DNA from: Patescibacteria group bacterium
Lineage (GTDB): Bacteria; Patescibacteriota; Minisyncoccia; UBA6257; Colwellbacteraceae
DNA length: 14,409 nucleotides
Assembly: GCA_018826645.1 (NCBI GenBank)
Contig: JAHJZF010000029.1
Location: 1-14,409, forward strand
Direction of reading: 5' to 3'
In this document: in pieces, positions 1 through 6,038 of the stretch
Layout: each line of letters begins with the position of its first letter
Numbering within the stretch: position 1 is the stretch's first letter
The notes under the pieces: generated by a model
Seen by the model: the letters and a program-made list of their open reading frames with translations, nothing else
Database searches by the model: none
What the model was told of the DNA's origin: nothing
Translations under genes and position numbers: made by a program

Positions 1-284
1 AAGCCAACTATCTTTCGCGTCGTTAGAATGAATTTGCGTCTATCCCAATCGTTTTTGACTCCTAGTCCTAAAAGGATTAAACCTCTTTTTGGACTAGACG
101 GAAGAAAGAGCAGTCGATAGTTCTCCTTTTCATATTCAACAGATTTAGCAACCTCTTTAACGTACTCGCGATCAGTCTTCTCTAATTGTTTATAAAAAGG
201 GTGATTATCTAAGTCTTTTGACGCAAAGAGAGCTAAGACAGGACTCGTCTCTTCAGAGGTTTTAGTTTTCAAGACTATATCCAT
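1..284 (-). CDS. Leucyl aminopeptidase-like protein (M17 family), N-terminal part, cut by window edge
   Basis: The reading frame opens at an ATG (complement of 282-284) and stays open for 94 codons to the left edge, so the C-terminal part is outside the window. The visible protein starts MDIVLKTKTSEE and contains LILLGLGVKNDWDRRKF near its end. This resembles the non-catalytic N-terminal domain of cytosolic M17 aminopeptidases, where a short strand (LLVGLG-K) is followed by a helix starting LRR/LRK. The catalytic zinc domain is not visible, so activity cannot be confirmed. In family terms the enzyme is a hexameric cytosolic exopeptidase that trims N-terminal residues from peptides. The ATG lies 7 bp after the rpmB stop, so the two are probably cotranscribed. 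I see no Shine-Dalgarno motif. Another protein with a similar macro-type fold remains possible. Confidence 0.65.
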   Translation of the reverse strand, partial: MDIVLKTKTSEETSPVLALFASKDLDNHPFYKQLEKTDREYVKEVAKSVEYEKENYRLLFLPSSPKRGLILLGLGVKNDWDRRKFILTTRKIVG

Positions 285-291
285 AAGAGGC

Positions 292-486
292 CTAATCTTT
301 TACGGCTTTCTTCGAAAGAGTCTTAATGCATTGAGTACAGGCTAGAACTCTTTTGCCAGCCTCATTAAGAGATTTCTGTAAGTTTGGATATTTTCTTTGT
401 TGTGGCGTTGGGTTGTAGTGGCCTCGGAGCTTGTTTCTCTTCCCGGCCATTTTGGAACCCTTACCGCATATCTCGCATTCTCTCAT
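292..486 (-). CDS. rpmB: 50S ribosomal protein L28, zinc-binding form
   Basis: This is a 64-residue protein of normal length for L28, a late-assembling protein of the large subunit. The N-terminus MRECEICGKG, the following GKRNKLRGH segment (family pattern G-N-x-x-S-H-A-x-x-x-T, here more basic) and the ending RVLACTQCIKTL fit L28. Cysteines at 4, 7, 50 and 53 form two CxxC pairs, so this is the zinc-ribbon type rather than the zinc-free paralogue. The ATG is the complement of 484-486 and the stop is TAG. It is the first gene of a short minus-strand unit with the aminopeptidase gene 7 bp downstream, and it is divergent from the M50 protease gene. A longer plus-strand frame from 384 crosses this gene and is only a 5' extension of the protease frame. 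Confidence 0.93.
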   Translation of the reverse strand: MRECEICGKGSKMAGKRNKLRGHYNPTPQQRKYPNLQKSLNEAGKRVLACTQCIKTLSKKAVKD

Positions 487-518
487 GGTGTGGTATAACT
501 TATATTACTAGCAGTGTA
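487..518. promoter_or_regulatory. Compact divergent promoter region between rpmB and the M50 protease
   Basis: Only 32 bp separate the two divergent start codons, so both promoters must overlap here or extend into the genes. On the plus strand TGGTATAAC at 491-499 matches an extended -10 element (TG-n-TATAAT) with one mismatch. It would give a leader of roughly 13 nt before the ATG at 519. I see no convincing -35. On the minus strand the complement of 499-507 reads TAATATAAG, a possible -10 that would place the rpmB transcript start almost at its ATG. These assignments come from eye inspection and are tentative. Confidence 0.4.
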
Positions 519-1157
519 ATGGATAACATACTAACAATCATATTTCAACCAAAGGTTTTCGGGATAATCGTCCTTATTCTCTCTGTGGTTGTTCATGAAG
601 TGGCTCATGGAGTAGTTGCTTTAAAGCTTGGCGACGAGACGGCTAAGAATGCAGGACGACTTACTCTGAACCCAATACCACACCTTGATCCAATTGGATC
701 TATAATATTGCCCCTCTTTTTGATTGCCGCCAATTCATCATTTTTAATTGGCTGGGCAAAGCCAGTACCGTACAATCCACTTAATTTACATAAGGATTAT
801 AAATATGGACCTCTGAAGGTTGCCTTGGCTGGTCCGGCGACAAACCTAGGATTAGCCGTGATTATGGGATTAGTTATTAGATTTTTCGGAACCCTCTTAG
901 GACCCATAGCGGTGATGCTTCTATATCAGATAGTATTTATTAACGTGTTGTTGGCCGTCTTCAACCTTATGCCTATTCCGCCTTTGGATGGCTCTAAAAT
1001 ACTGACCCTTTTTCTTCCGCCGAAATATTCATACCTTTTACAGGGCATAGGGGTGGGCGGAATATTTTTTGTCTTTCTATTCCTAGTACTTTTTTCAGGA
1101 GTCATCTTTGGCCTCTCTAGCCTCGTAACGTCTATCATTGTCGGTCCAATTTTCTAA
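519..1157 (+). CDS. Site-2 protease family membrane zinc metalloprotease (M50)
   Basis: This is a 212-residue polytopic membrane protein. HEVAH at residues 26-30, inside the first hydrophobic segment, is the HExxH zinc-binding and catalytic motif. FNLMPIPPLDGSKIL around residues 148-162 holds the aspartate (D157) that supplies the third zinc ligand in M50 proteases. Other family marks are NPIPHLDPIG near 51-60, GWAKPVPYNP near 78-87 and AGPATNL near 104-110. I count four to five hydrophobic stretches and no PDZ domain, as in the minimal S2P forms. Family members cut transmembrane segments of anti-sigma factors or other membrane proteins; the substrate here is unknown. I chose the ATG at 519 because the 45 codons upstream in this frame lie over rpmB and do not resemble the family. 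It may be transcribed alone, although no terminator separates it from rpsL. Confidence 0.9.
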   Translation: MDNILTIIFQPKVFGIIVLILSVVVHEVAHGVVALKLGDETAKNAGRLTLNPIPHLDPIGSIILPLFLIAANSSFLIGWAKPVPYNPLNLHKDYKYGPLKVALAGPATNLGLAVIMGLVIRFFGTLLGPIAVMLLYQIVFINVLLAVFNLMPIPPLDGSKILTLFLPPKYSYLLQGIGVGGIFFVFLFLVLFSGVIFGLSSLVTSIIVGPIF

Positions 1158-1165
1158 TCTTTTGA

Positions 1166-1194
1166 TTGACAGTGAATAGGATTAAACTTATATT
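1166..1194 (+). promoter_or_regulatory. Sigma70-type promoter of the rpsL-rpsG-fusA unit
   Basis: A perfect -35 hexamer TTGACA at 1166-1171 is followed after exactly 17 bp by TATATT at 1189-1194, a 5-of-6 match to the -10 consensus. Transcription would start near 1201 and leave a leader of about 77 nt before rpsL. It sits 9 bp after the M50 stop codon in the only sizeable gap upstream of rpsL. Confidence 0.8.
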
Positions 1195-1208
1195 TACCCC
1201 GTTAGAAA

Positions 1209-1247
1209 TTGAGTTAGCATTTAACTCGACGGTCGCTTACGGCGGCC
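1209..1247 (+). promoter_or_regulatory. Two hairpins in the rpsL leader
   Basis: Two adjacent stem-loops lie in the predicted leader. The first pairs GAGTTA (1211-1216) with TAACTC (1222-1227) across a 5-nt loop and can extend by one wobble and one A-U pair. The second pairs GGTCGC (1231-1236) with GCGGCC (1242-1247) with one G-U pair and a 5-nt loop. No T-run follows, so this is not a terminator. A ribosomal-protein binding site (for S7 or S12) is possible because rpsL and rpsG overlap here and leave no room for the intercistronic S7 site known in E. coli. That role is inference. Confidence 0.4.
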
Positions 1248-1277
1248 TGTTTCGAACATGGACAGAGCATTAAATAT

Positions 1278-1694
1278 ATGCCGACTATTAATCAATTAAT
1301 TAGAAAGAGCAGAATAAAAGCGCAAAAGAAAGATAAGACCCCAGCGCTTTCTTTTGGTTTTAATACGAAAAAGAATAAGCCATCTAGATATCCATCACCC
1401 TTTAAGAGGGGAGTATGCCTCAAGGTTTTTACCACCACACCTAAGAAACCAAACTCAGCTTTAAGAAAAGTTGCCAGAGTGCGCCTAACTAATGGTCAAG
1501 AAGTAACTGCGTATATTGGTGGTGAGGGACATAATTTACAAGAACATTCAGTGGTAATGATTAGGGGAGGCAGAGTTAAAGATTTGCCGGGCGTCAGGTA
1601 TCACGTCGTGAGAGGAGTATTGGATGCCAGCGGAGTCGATGCTAGAAAACAGAAGCGTTCTAAGTACGGAGCTAAAAAACAAAAAGGAGAATAA
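1278..1694 (+). CDS. rpsL: 30S ribosomal protein S12
   Basis: S12 lines the decoding centre of the small subunit and affects accuracy. The 138-residue product contains the core KRGVCLKVFTTTPKKPNSAL (residues 43-62) and GGRVKDLPGVRYH, which holds the conserved aspartate that is methylthiolated in many bacteria. It ends QKRSKYGAKKQKGE. Compared with the E. coli protein it carries about 13 extra residues between PAL (22-24) and KRGVC (43-47), rich in Lys, Asn, Pro and Ser. The lysines of the PKKPNS loop, where streptomycin-resistance changes occur in other bacteria, are intact. The stop TAA shares one base with the rpsG ATG. No Shine-Dalgarno motif precedes the start. Confidence 0.97.
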   Translation: MPTINQLIRKSRIKAQKKDKTPALSFGFNTKKNKPSRYPSPFKRGVCLKVFTTTPKKPNSALRKVARVRLTNGQEVTAYIGGEGHNLQEHSVVMIRGGRVKDLPGVRYHVVRGVLDASGVDARKQKRSKYGAKKQKGE

Positions 1695-2164
1695 TGAGAA
1701 AACGACAGGCAATAAAGAGGATTCATAAACCAGACGCCATTCACGACAGCGTTGTTGTGGGGCGTTTTGTTAACTATTTAATGAAGGATGGCAAGAAGAG
1801 TGTCGCAGAGAAAGTAATGTACGATGCAATGAATATTCTTAAGGAGAAGATAAAAGGAGAAGAGCCTTTGGCGGTCTTTGAGAAAGCTCTTGAAAATGTG
1901 ACTCCTAAGCAAGAAGTTAAGTCTCGTAGAGTGGGGGGCGCTAATTATCAAATCCCTCAAGATGTTCGACCGGAACGAAGATTCATTCTTGCGAGTCGAT
2001 GGATAATCCAAGCAGCTAGAAATAAGAGCGGAAAACCAATGGCAGAGAAGTTGGCAGAAGAATTAATAGCTGCCTATAACAACGAAGGAGACGCAATTAA
2101 GAAGAAGCAAGACGTCCACCGTATGGCCGAGGCCAATAGGGCCTTCGCTCACTTTGCACGATAG
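1694..2164 (+). CDS. rpsG: 30S ribosomal protein S7
   Basis: S7 nucleates assembly of the 30S head and contacts tRNA in the E site. The 156-residue product has normal length. It carries the recognisable segments KFVNYLMKDGKKS-type (RFVNYLMKDGKKS here), KSRRVGGANYQIP and the C-terminal KKKQDVHRMAEANRAFAHFAR. The start overlaps the rpsL stop by one base (TAATG). AAGGAG at 1684-1689 lies 4 nt upstream and is the only convincing Shine-Dalgarno motif in the window, although its spacing is short. The tight junction implies translational coupling to rpsL. The fusA ATG follows 4 bp after the stop. Confidence 0.97.
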   Translation: MRKRQAIKRIHKPDAIHDSVVVGRFVNYLMKDGKKSVAEKVMYDAMNILKEKIKGEEPLAVFEKALENVTPKQEVKSRRVGGANYQIPQDVRPERRFILASRWIIQAARNKSGKPMAEKLAEELIAAYNNEGDAIKKKQDVHRMAEANRAFAHFAR

Positions 2165-2168
2165 AAAT

Positions 2169-4271
2169 ATGGCTAGAAAATACCCTCTTGAAAAAGTAAG
2201 GAATATTGGCATCATCGCGCATATCGATGCCGGTAAGACCACCGTTACGGAGAGGATTCTTTTCTATACGGGCATGTCTCACAAGATAGGAGAAGTGCAT
2301 GAAGGAGAAGCCGTAATGGATTGGATGGAACAAGAAAGAGAAAGAGGAATTACTATTACGTCTGCCGCAACAACCACTTTCTGGATACCAACTTACGAAA
2401 AAGGTAATAAAGAAAAAGAATATCGCATCAACATTATTGATACTCCGGGACACATCGATTTCACAGTTGAGGTTAAACGTTCAATGAGGGTTCTTGATGG
2501 AGCTGTTGTGGTTTTTGACGGTGTAGCTGGCGTAGAGCCACAATCGGAAACTAATTGGCACTACGCAGATGAATATAAGGTTCCAAGAGTATGTCTTATA
2601 AACAAGCTTGACCGAACAGGAGCTAATTTCAACAAGAGCGTGAAGTCGATTGAGGATCGTTTGACGAAAAATGCAGTAGTGATTCAGCTACCCATGGGTT
2701 TGGAGGCCGATTTTAAGGGCATTATTGATGTTGTTGGTATGAAAGCTATCGAATTCCATGGCGATAAAGGACAAGAGATGGTTGAGGTTGATATTCCAGA
2801 GAACATGAAGGATGAGGCAATAAAGATGAGAGCGAAGCTAATTGAGAAGGTCGCAGAGCACGACGATGTCCTTACGGAAAAATTCTTAAACGGAGAGGAA
2901 ATATCAGAGAAAGAAATCAAAACAACCCTAAGGAAGGCTGTACTAGAAGTGAAATTGGTGCCAATTCTTTGTGGAACAGCCCTGAAGAACAAGGGAATGC
3001 AACCAGTTCTAGACGCTGTTATAGATTATTTGCCATCTCCGATAGATCTCCCTCCAACTATTGGTATTGATCCCAAGACTGGAAAAGAGATTGAAAGAGC
3101 TCCAAAAGAAGACGAACCTTTCTCTGCCCTTGCTTTCAAAGTAGCAACAGATCCTTTTGTAGGAACTCTTACATATTTCCGTGTTTATTCTGGAACCCTT
3201 CAGAAGGGGAGTTACCTTATGAATGCGACTAAGGGCAAGCAAGAGAGGGTGGGAAGAATCCTGAGGATGCACGCTAATCACAGAGAAGAAGTTGATGATA
3301 TATACGCAGGAGAAATAGGAGCATTGGTTGGTTTAAAAGATACGACAACCGGAGATACTCTAACCGATCCAAATAATCCTATTATTCTTGAGAAGATTAC
3401 ATTTCCTGAACCTGTTATTGAGCAGAGAATTACGCCAAAGACTAAGGCAGACCAAGAGAAAATGGGAGTTGCTCTTAGAAAACTTTCTGAAGAAGATCCG
3501 ACATTTAGGGTCAGCACTGACCAAGAGACAGGGGAAACCTTAATTGCTGGTATGGGAGAATTGCATTTAGAAGTCATTATCGATCGTCTTAAGCGTGAAT
3601 TCAGCGTAGATGCCAGCGTTGGTCAACCACAAGTTTCATATAGAGAGACCGTTACGCAAGAGGCCCAGGCAGAGGGTAAATACATTAGACAATCTGGTGG
3701 TCGTGGTCAGTATGGACATGTATATCTCAGGATTAAGCCTTTGGAACGAGGGAGTGGTTTTGAGTTTGTGAACTCTATTAAGGGCGGCACTATTCCTTCT
3801 GAATTTATTCCAGCAGTAGAAAAGGGGGTTAAAGAGGCTTTGAGTAAGGGCGTAATCGCTGGCTATACACTTATTGATTTGGAAATTGAGCTATACGATG
3901 GCTCGTATCACGAAGTCGATTCGTCCGAGTCTGCATTTAAGATAGCTGGTTCTATTGCTCTTCAGGAAGCGGTCAGGAGAGGGGAGCCGATAATTTTAGA
4001 ACCGATTATGAAAATTCAGACAACCACACCGATGGAATTCTTTGGCGACGTTACTGGCGACATTGCATCTAAGAGGGGGCGTATAGATTCAATGGAGGAT
4101 AGAGAAAGTTTGAAAATCATCGAAGCGATGGTCCCTCTTTCCGAAATGTTTGGCTACGCTACAAAATTACGCTCAATGACGCAGGGTAGAGGTTTCTTCA
4201 ATATGGAATTTGCAGATTATGAACCGCTCCCGAAAAGCCTAGAACAACAGGTGGTCGAAGGGAGGAAATAG
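2169..4271 (+). CDS. fusA: Elongation factor G
   Basis: EF-G is the GTPase that moves tRNAs and mRNA through the ribosome after peptide transfer, and with ribosome recycling factor it splits ribosomes. The 700-residue protein has all GTPase motifs: AHIDAGKTT (17-25), RGITI (59-63) in switch I, DTPGH (91-95) with the catalytic His, NKLD (145-148) and CGTALKNKG for G5. The later domains are present, including GMGELHLEVIIDRLKREF, GGRGQYGHV and the C-terminal RGRIDSMEDR and GYATKLRSMTQGRG. I chose the ATG at 2169 (MARKYPLEKV) because it fits family starts. An in-frame ATG at 2154 would overlap rpsG by 11 bases and add five unusual residues. No fusidic-acid-type anomaly is evident by eye. The gene is last in the str unit. 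Confidence 0.97.
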   Translation: MARKYPLEKVRNIGIIAHIDAGKTTVTERILFYTGMSHKIGEVHEGEAVMDWMEQERERGITITSAATTTFWIPTYEKGNKEKEYRINIIDTPGHIDFTVEVKRSMRVLDGAVVVFDGVAGVEPQSETNWHYADEYKVPRVCLINKLDRTGANFNKSVKSIEDRLTKNAVVIQLPMGLEADFKGIIDVVGMKAIEFHGDKGQEMVEVDIPENMKDEAIKMRAKLIEKVAEHDDVLTEKFLNGEEISEKEIKTTLRKAVLEVKLVPILCGTALKNKGMQPVLDAVIDYLPSPIDLPPTIGIDPKTGKEIERAPKEDEPFSALAFKVATDPFVGTLTYFRVYSGTLQKGSYLMNATKGKQERVGRILRMHANHREEVDDIYAGEIGALVGLKDTTTGDTLTDPNNPIILEKITFPEPVIEQRITPKTKADQEKMGVALRKLSEEDPTFRVSTDQETGETLIAGMGELHLEVIIDRLKREFSVDASVGQPQVSYRETVTQEAQAEGKYIRQSGGRGQYGHVYLRIKPLERGSGFEFVNSIKGGTIPSEFIPAVEKGVKEALSKGVIAGYTLIDLEIELYDGSYHEVDSSESAFKIAGSIALQEAVRRGEPIILEPIMKIQTTTPMEFFGDVTGDIASKRGRIDSMEDRESLKIIEAMVPLSEMFGYATKLRSMTQGRGFFNMEFADYEPLPKSLEQQVVEGRK

Positions 4272-4273
4272 AG

Positions 4274-4302
4274 TTGACACTAGGTCCCGCTCTATATAGA
4301 AT
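4274..4302 (+). promoter_or_regulatory. Sigma70-type promoter of tuf-rpsJ
   Basis: TTGACA at 4274-4279 is separated by 17 bp from TAGAAT at 4297-4302, a 5-of-6 match to the -10 consensus. The predicted start near 4309 gives a leader of about 43 nt before the tuf ATG. The -35 begins 3 bp after the fusA stop. The 80-bp fusA-tuf gap has no terminator-like hairpin, so read-through from the upstream unit may add to tuf expression. Confidence 0.8.
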
Positions 4303-4351
4303 TCTGAAAGTCGAAAACAAGAATTTCCAAGAAATTAAATCCAAAAATTAA

Positions 4352-5545
4352 ATGGCAGAAAAATTCACACGAGAAAAACCACACGTTAACGTTGGAACCA
4401 TCGGTCACGTTGACCACGGCAAGACTACGTTGACAGCAGCCATCATGCACGTCCTTCAAATGAAAGGACTTATCAAGAAGGCTTCAAGCGTAGACGAGAT
4501 TGACAAAGCCCCCGAAGAAAAAGAGAGAGGAATTACCATTGCTCTTTCTCATCAGGAGTATGAATCCGAGAAGAGACATTATGCTCACATCGATGCTCCC
4601 GGACACGCCGACTACATTAAGAACATGATTACGGGTGCCGCTCAAATGGACGGCGCCGTACTAGTTGTATCCGCTGCTGACGGCCCTATGCCTCAGACGC
4701 GAGAACACATTGTGTTAGCACGCCAAGTGGGAGTGCCTGCGATTGTCGTATTTCTTAACAAGACTGATCAGGTTGATGACAACGACTTGATTGATCTTGT
4801 TGAGGCAGAAGTTAGGGAGCTCCTCAATAAATATGAGTACCCAGGCGATGAGATACCCGTAATAAAAGGTAGTGCTCTTAAGGCTCTTGAGGCTACATCA
4901 CTAGACGATGAAGCAGTTAAGCCGATTCTAGAGTTGGTTAGCTCTCTTGACGAATACATTCCAGAACCCGTAAGAGAGTTAGATAAACCTTTCTTGATGC
5001 CGGTTGAGGACGTCTTTACTATCGAGGGTAGAGGAACCGTTGTAACTGGTAGAGTAGAGAGAGGGAAGGTTAAGGTTGGTGAAGACCTAGAGATTGTTGG
5101 TCTTCGCCCTACTCAGAAATCGACCATTACCGGCGTTGAGATGTTTAACAAAGAACTTGATGAAGGTTTGGCAGGCGATAATGTAGGCTTGCTTCTACGC
5201 GGTCTTAAGAAAGAAGACGTAGAAAGAGGGCAAGTGCTATCTGCTCCTGGAAGCGTTACTCCACACACCGAATTCGAAGCTGAAGTGTTGCTTCTTTCTA
5301 AAGAAGAGGGCGGTAGGCACACACCAGTTTTTCCAGGATATAAACCACAGTTTTATATCCGTACTACCGATGTGACCGGAGAAGTTACATTGCCAGAAGG
5401 CACTGAAATGGCTATGCCAGGAGACAGCATTAACTTCTCAGTTAAATTAATCTCACCAATAGCCCTAGAAGAAAAACAGAGATTTGCTATCCGTGAGGGT
5501 GGTAAGACTGTTGGTGCAGGAGTGGTAATAAAGATTAATAAATAG
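4352..5545 (+). CDS. tuf: Elongation factor Tu
   Basis: EF-Tu delivers aminoacyl-tRNA to the ribosomal A site as a GTP complex. The 397-residue product is of normal length and has GHVDHGKT (18-25), RGITI (59-63), DAPGH (81-85), NKTD (136-139) and GSAL for G5, followed by the two beta-barrel domains ending EGGKTVGAGVVIKINK. The protein contains no cysteine at all: positions equivalent to E. coli Cys81 (DCPGH) and Cys137 (NKCD) are Ala and Thr. Switch I reads ITIALSHQEYES instead of the common ITINTSHVEYET. It is preceded by its own promoter and followed after 14 bp by rpsJ. No Shine-Dalgarno motif is visible upstream of the ATG. Confidence 0.98.
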   Translation: MAEKFTREKPHVNVGTIGHVDHGKTTLTAAIMHVLQMKGLIKKASSVDEIDKAPEEKERGITIALSHQEYESEKRHYAHIDAPGHADYIKNMITGAAQMDGAVLVVSAADGPMPQTREHIVLARQVGVPAIVVFLNKTDQVDDNDLIDLVEAEVRELLNKYEYPGDEIPVIKGSALKALEATSLDDEAVKPILELVSSLDEYIPEPVRELDKPFLMPVEDVFTIEGRGTVVTGRVERGKVKVGEDLEIVGLRPTQKSTITGVEMFNKELDEGLAGDNVGLLLRGLKKEDVERGQVLSAPGSVTPHTEFEAEVLLLSKEEGGRHTPVFPGYKPQFYIRTTDVTGEVTLPEGTEMAMPGDSINFSVKLISPIALEEKQRFAIREGGKTVGAGVVIKINK

Positions 5546-5559
5546 CACTTCTAAAATAG

Positions 5560-5889
5560 ATGGCCAAACAAGAAGTACCGAGCGACAAATTGAGACTTAG
5601 AATAAAGTCCTATGACCATCGTTTGTTAGACAACTCTTGCAAACAGATTATAGAGACTCTCCAACGCCAGAATGCGAATGTTCTAGGTCCCATACCATTG
5701 CCGACTAGTTTTAGGCGCTATACTGTCAATCGGTCTAGCTTTGTTCACAAAGATGCAAGAGAGCAGTTCGAGCTTAGGGTACACAAGAGGTTGATAGACA
5801 TCCCTAATCCGTCTGCTAAAATCATTGAATCTTTAAGTGATTTGAATCTACCTGCAGGGGTAGAAGTCGAGATAAAAGCTGCTTCTTAG
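5560..5889 (+). CDS. rpsJ: 30S ribosomal protein S10
   Basis: S10 sits in the 30S head and, in other bacteria, also joins NusB in transcription antitermination. The 109-residue product has the family pattern: KLRLRIKSYDHRLLD near 11-25, GPIPLPT, FVHKDAREQFELRVHKRLIDI and a final LPAGVEVEIK. It lies 14 bp downstream of tuf. A strong hairpin terminator starts 20 bp after the stop, so rpsJ ends the tuf unit instead of opening the S10 operon as in E. coli. rplC is 149 bp further on. Length and sequence are otherwise ordinary. Confidence 0.97.
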   Translation: MAKQEVPSDKLRLRIKSYDHRLLDNSCKQIIETLQRQNANVLGPIPLPTSFRRYTVNRSSFVHKDAREQFELRVHKRLIDIPNPSAKIIESLSDLNLPAGVEVEIKAAS

Positions 5890-5909
5890 GGTCGGGGGAG
5901 CGTAATTAC

Positions 5910-5937
5910 AAAACTCCGCCTGCTTAGGCGGAGTTTT
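5910..5937 (+). terminator. Rho-independent terminator after rpsJ
   Basis: AAAACTCCGCC (5910-5920) and GGCGGAGTTTT (5927-5937) form a perfect 11-bp stem around the loop TGCTTA. The 3' T-run is inside the stem and is mirrored by the 5' A-run. The bases after it, GGTTATTT, are only partly T-rich. It should end the tuf-rpsJ transcript, fully or partly. No gene on the minus strand is close enough to use it from the other side. Confidence 0.75.
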
Positions 5938-5950
5938 GGTTATTTGGCGC

Positions 5951-5979
5951 TTGTTTTCTAGTAATTCCTGTTGTAATAT
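5951..5979 (+). promoter_or_regulatory. Candidate promoter of the rplC-secY unit
   Basis: TTGTTT at 5951-5956 and TAATAT at 5974-5979 are separated by 17 bp. The matches to consensus are modest (3 of 6 and 4 of 6), weaker than at rpsL and tuf. A promoter is expected here because the preceding terminator isolates rplC from rpsJ. Transcription would begin near 5986. Another start closer to rplC, such as one driven by TAAATT at 6017-6022, cannot be excluded. Confidence 0.45.
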
Positions 5980-5985
5980 TAGCTT

Positions 5986-6007
5986 CGCCTTTTAGGCGTT
6001 TTATTTT
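5986..6007 (+). promoter_or_regulatory. Small hairpin with T-rich tail in the rplC leader
   Basis: CGCCT (5986-5990) pairs with AGGCG (5994-5998) around TTT, followed by TTTTATTTT at 5999-6007. This looks like a weak second terminator behind rpsJ or an attenuator ahead of rplC. If transcription begins near 5986 the hairpin would be at the extreme 5' end and could not terminate that transcript. In that case it would act on read-through from rpsJ or protect the 5' end. The rest of the leader to 6038 holds only short inverted repeats (GAGC at 6013-6016 with GCTC at 6027-6030). Confidence 0.4.
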
Positions 6008-6038
6008 GTGCTGAGCTAAATTAGCGGCTCTAACTTTT

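Noticed and set aside
384..518. 45-codon N-terminal extension of the M50 protease frame
   Set aside because: It lies antisense to rpmB, which is a clear L28 gene, and its residues do not resemble the family. The ATG at 519 leads directly into the HExxH membrane segment.
1258..1299. Possible 13-codon upstream frame (ATGGACAGAGCA...) overlapping the rpsL start
   Set aside because: It is out of frame with rpsL, has no ribosome-binding signal, and such a short frame is expected by chance. A regulatory uORF cannot be excluded but has no positive support.
2154..2168. Upstream ATG for fusA
   Set aside because: It would overlap the last codons of rpsG and add MHDRN before the typical MARKYPLEKVRNIG start.
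2684..3577. Several antisense frames of 90-102 codons across fusA
   Set aside because: These are shadows of a highly conserved gene. They show serine- and phenylalanine-rich translations typical of antisense frames and no recognisable domains.
1158..6038. tRNA, CRISPR, insertion sequence or attachment site in the intergenic gaps
   Set aside because: The gaps at 1158-1277, 4272-4351 and 5890-6038 hold promoters and small hairpins only. No cloverleaf, direct-repeat array or transposon end is visible.
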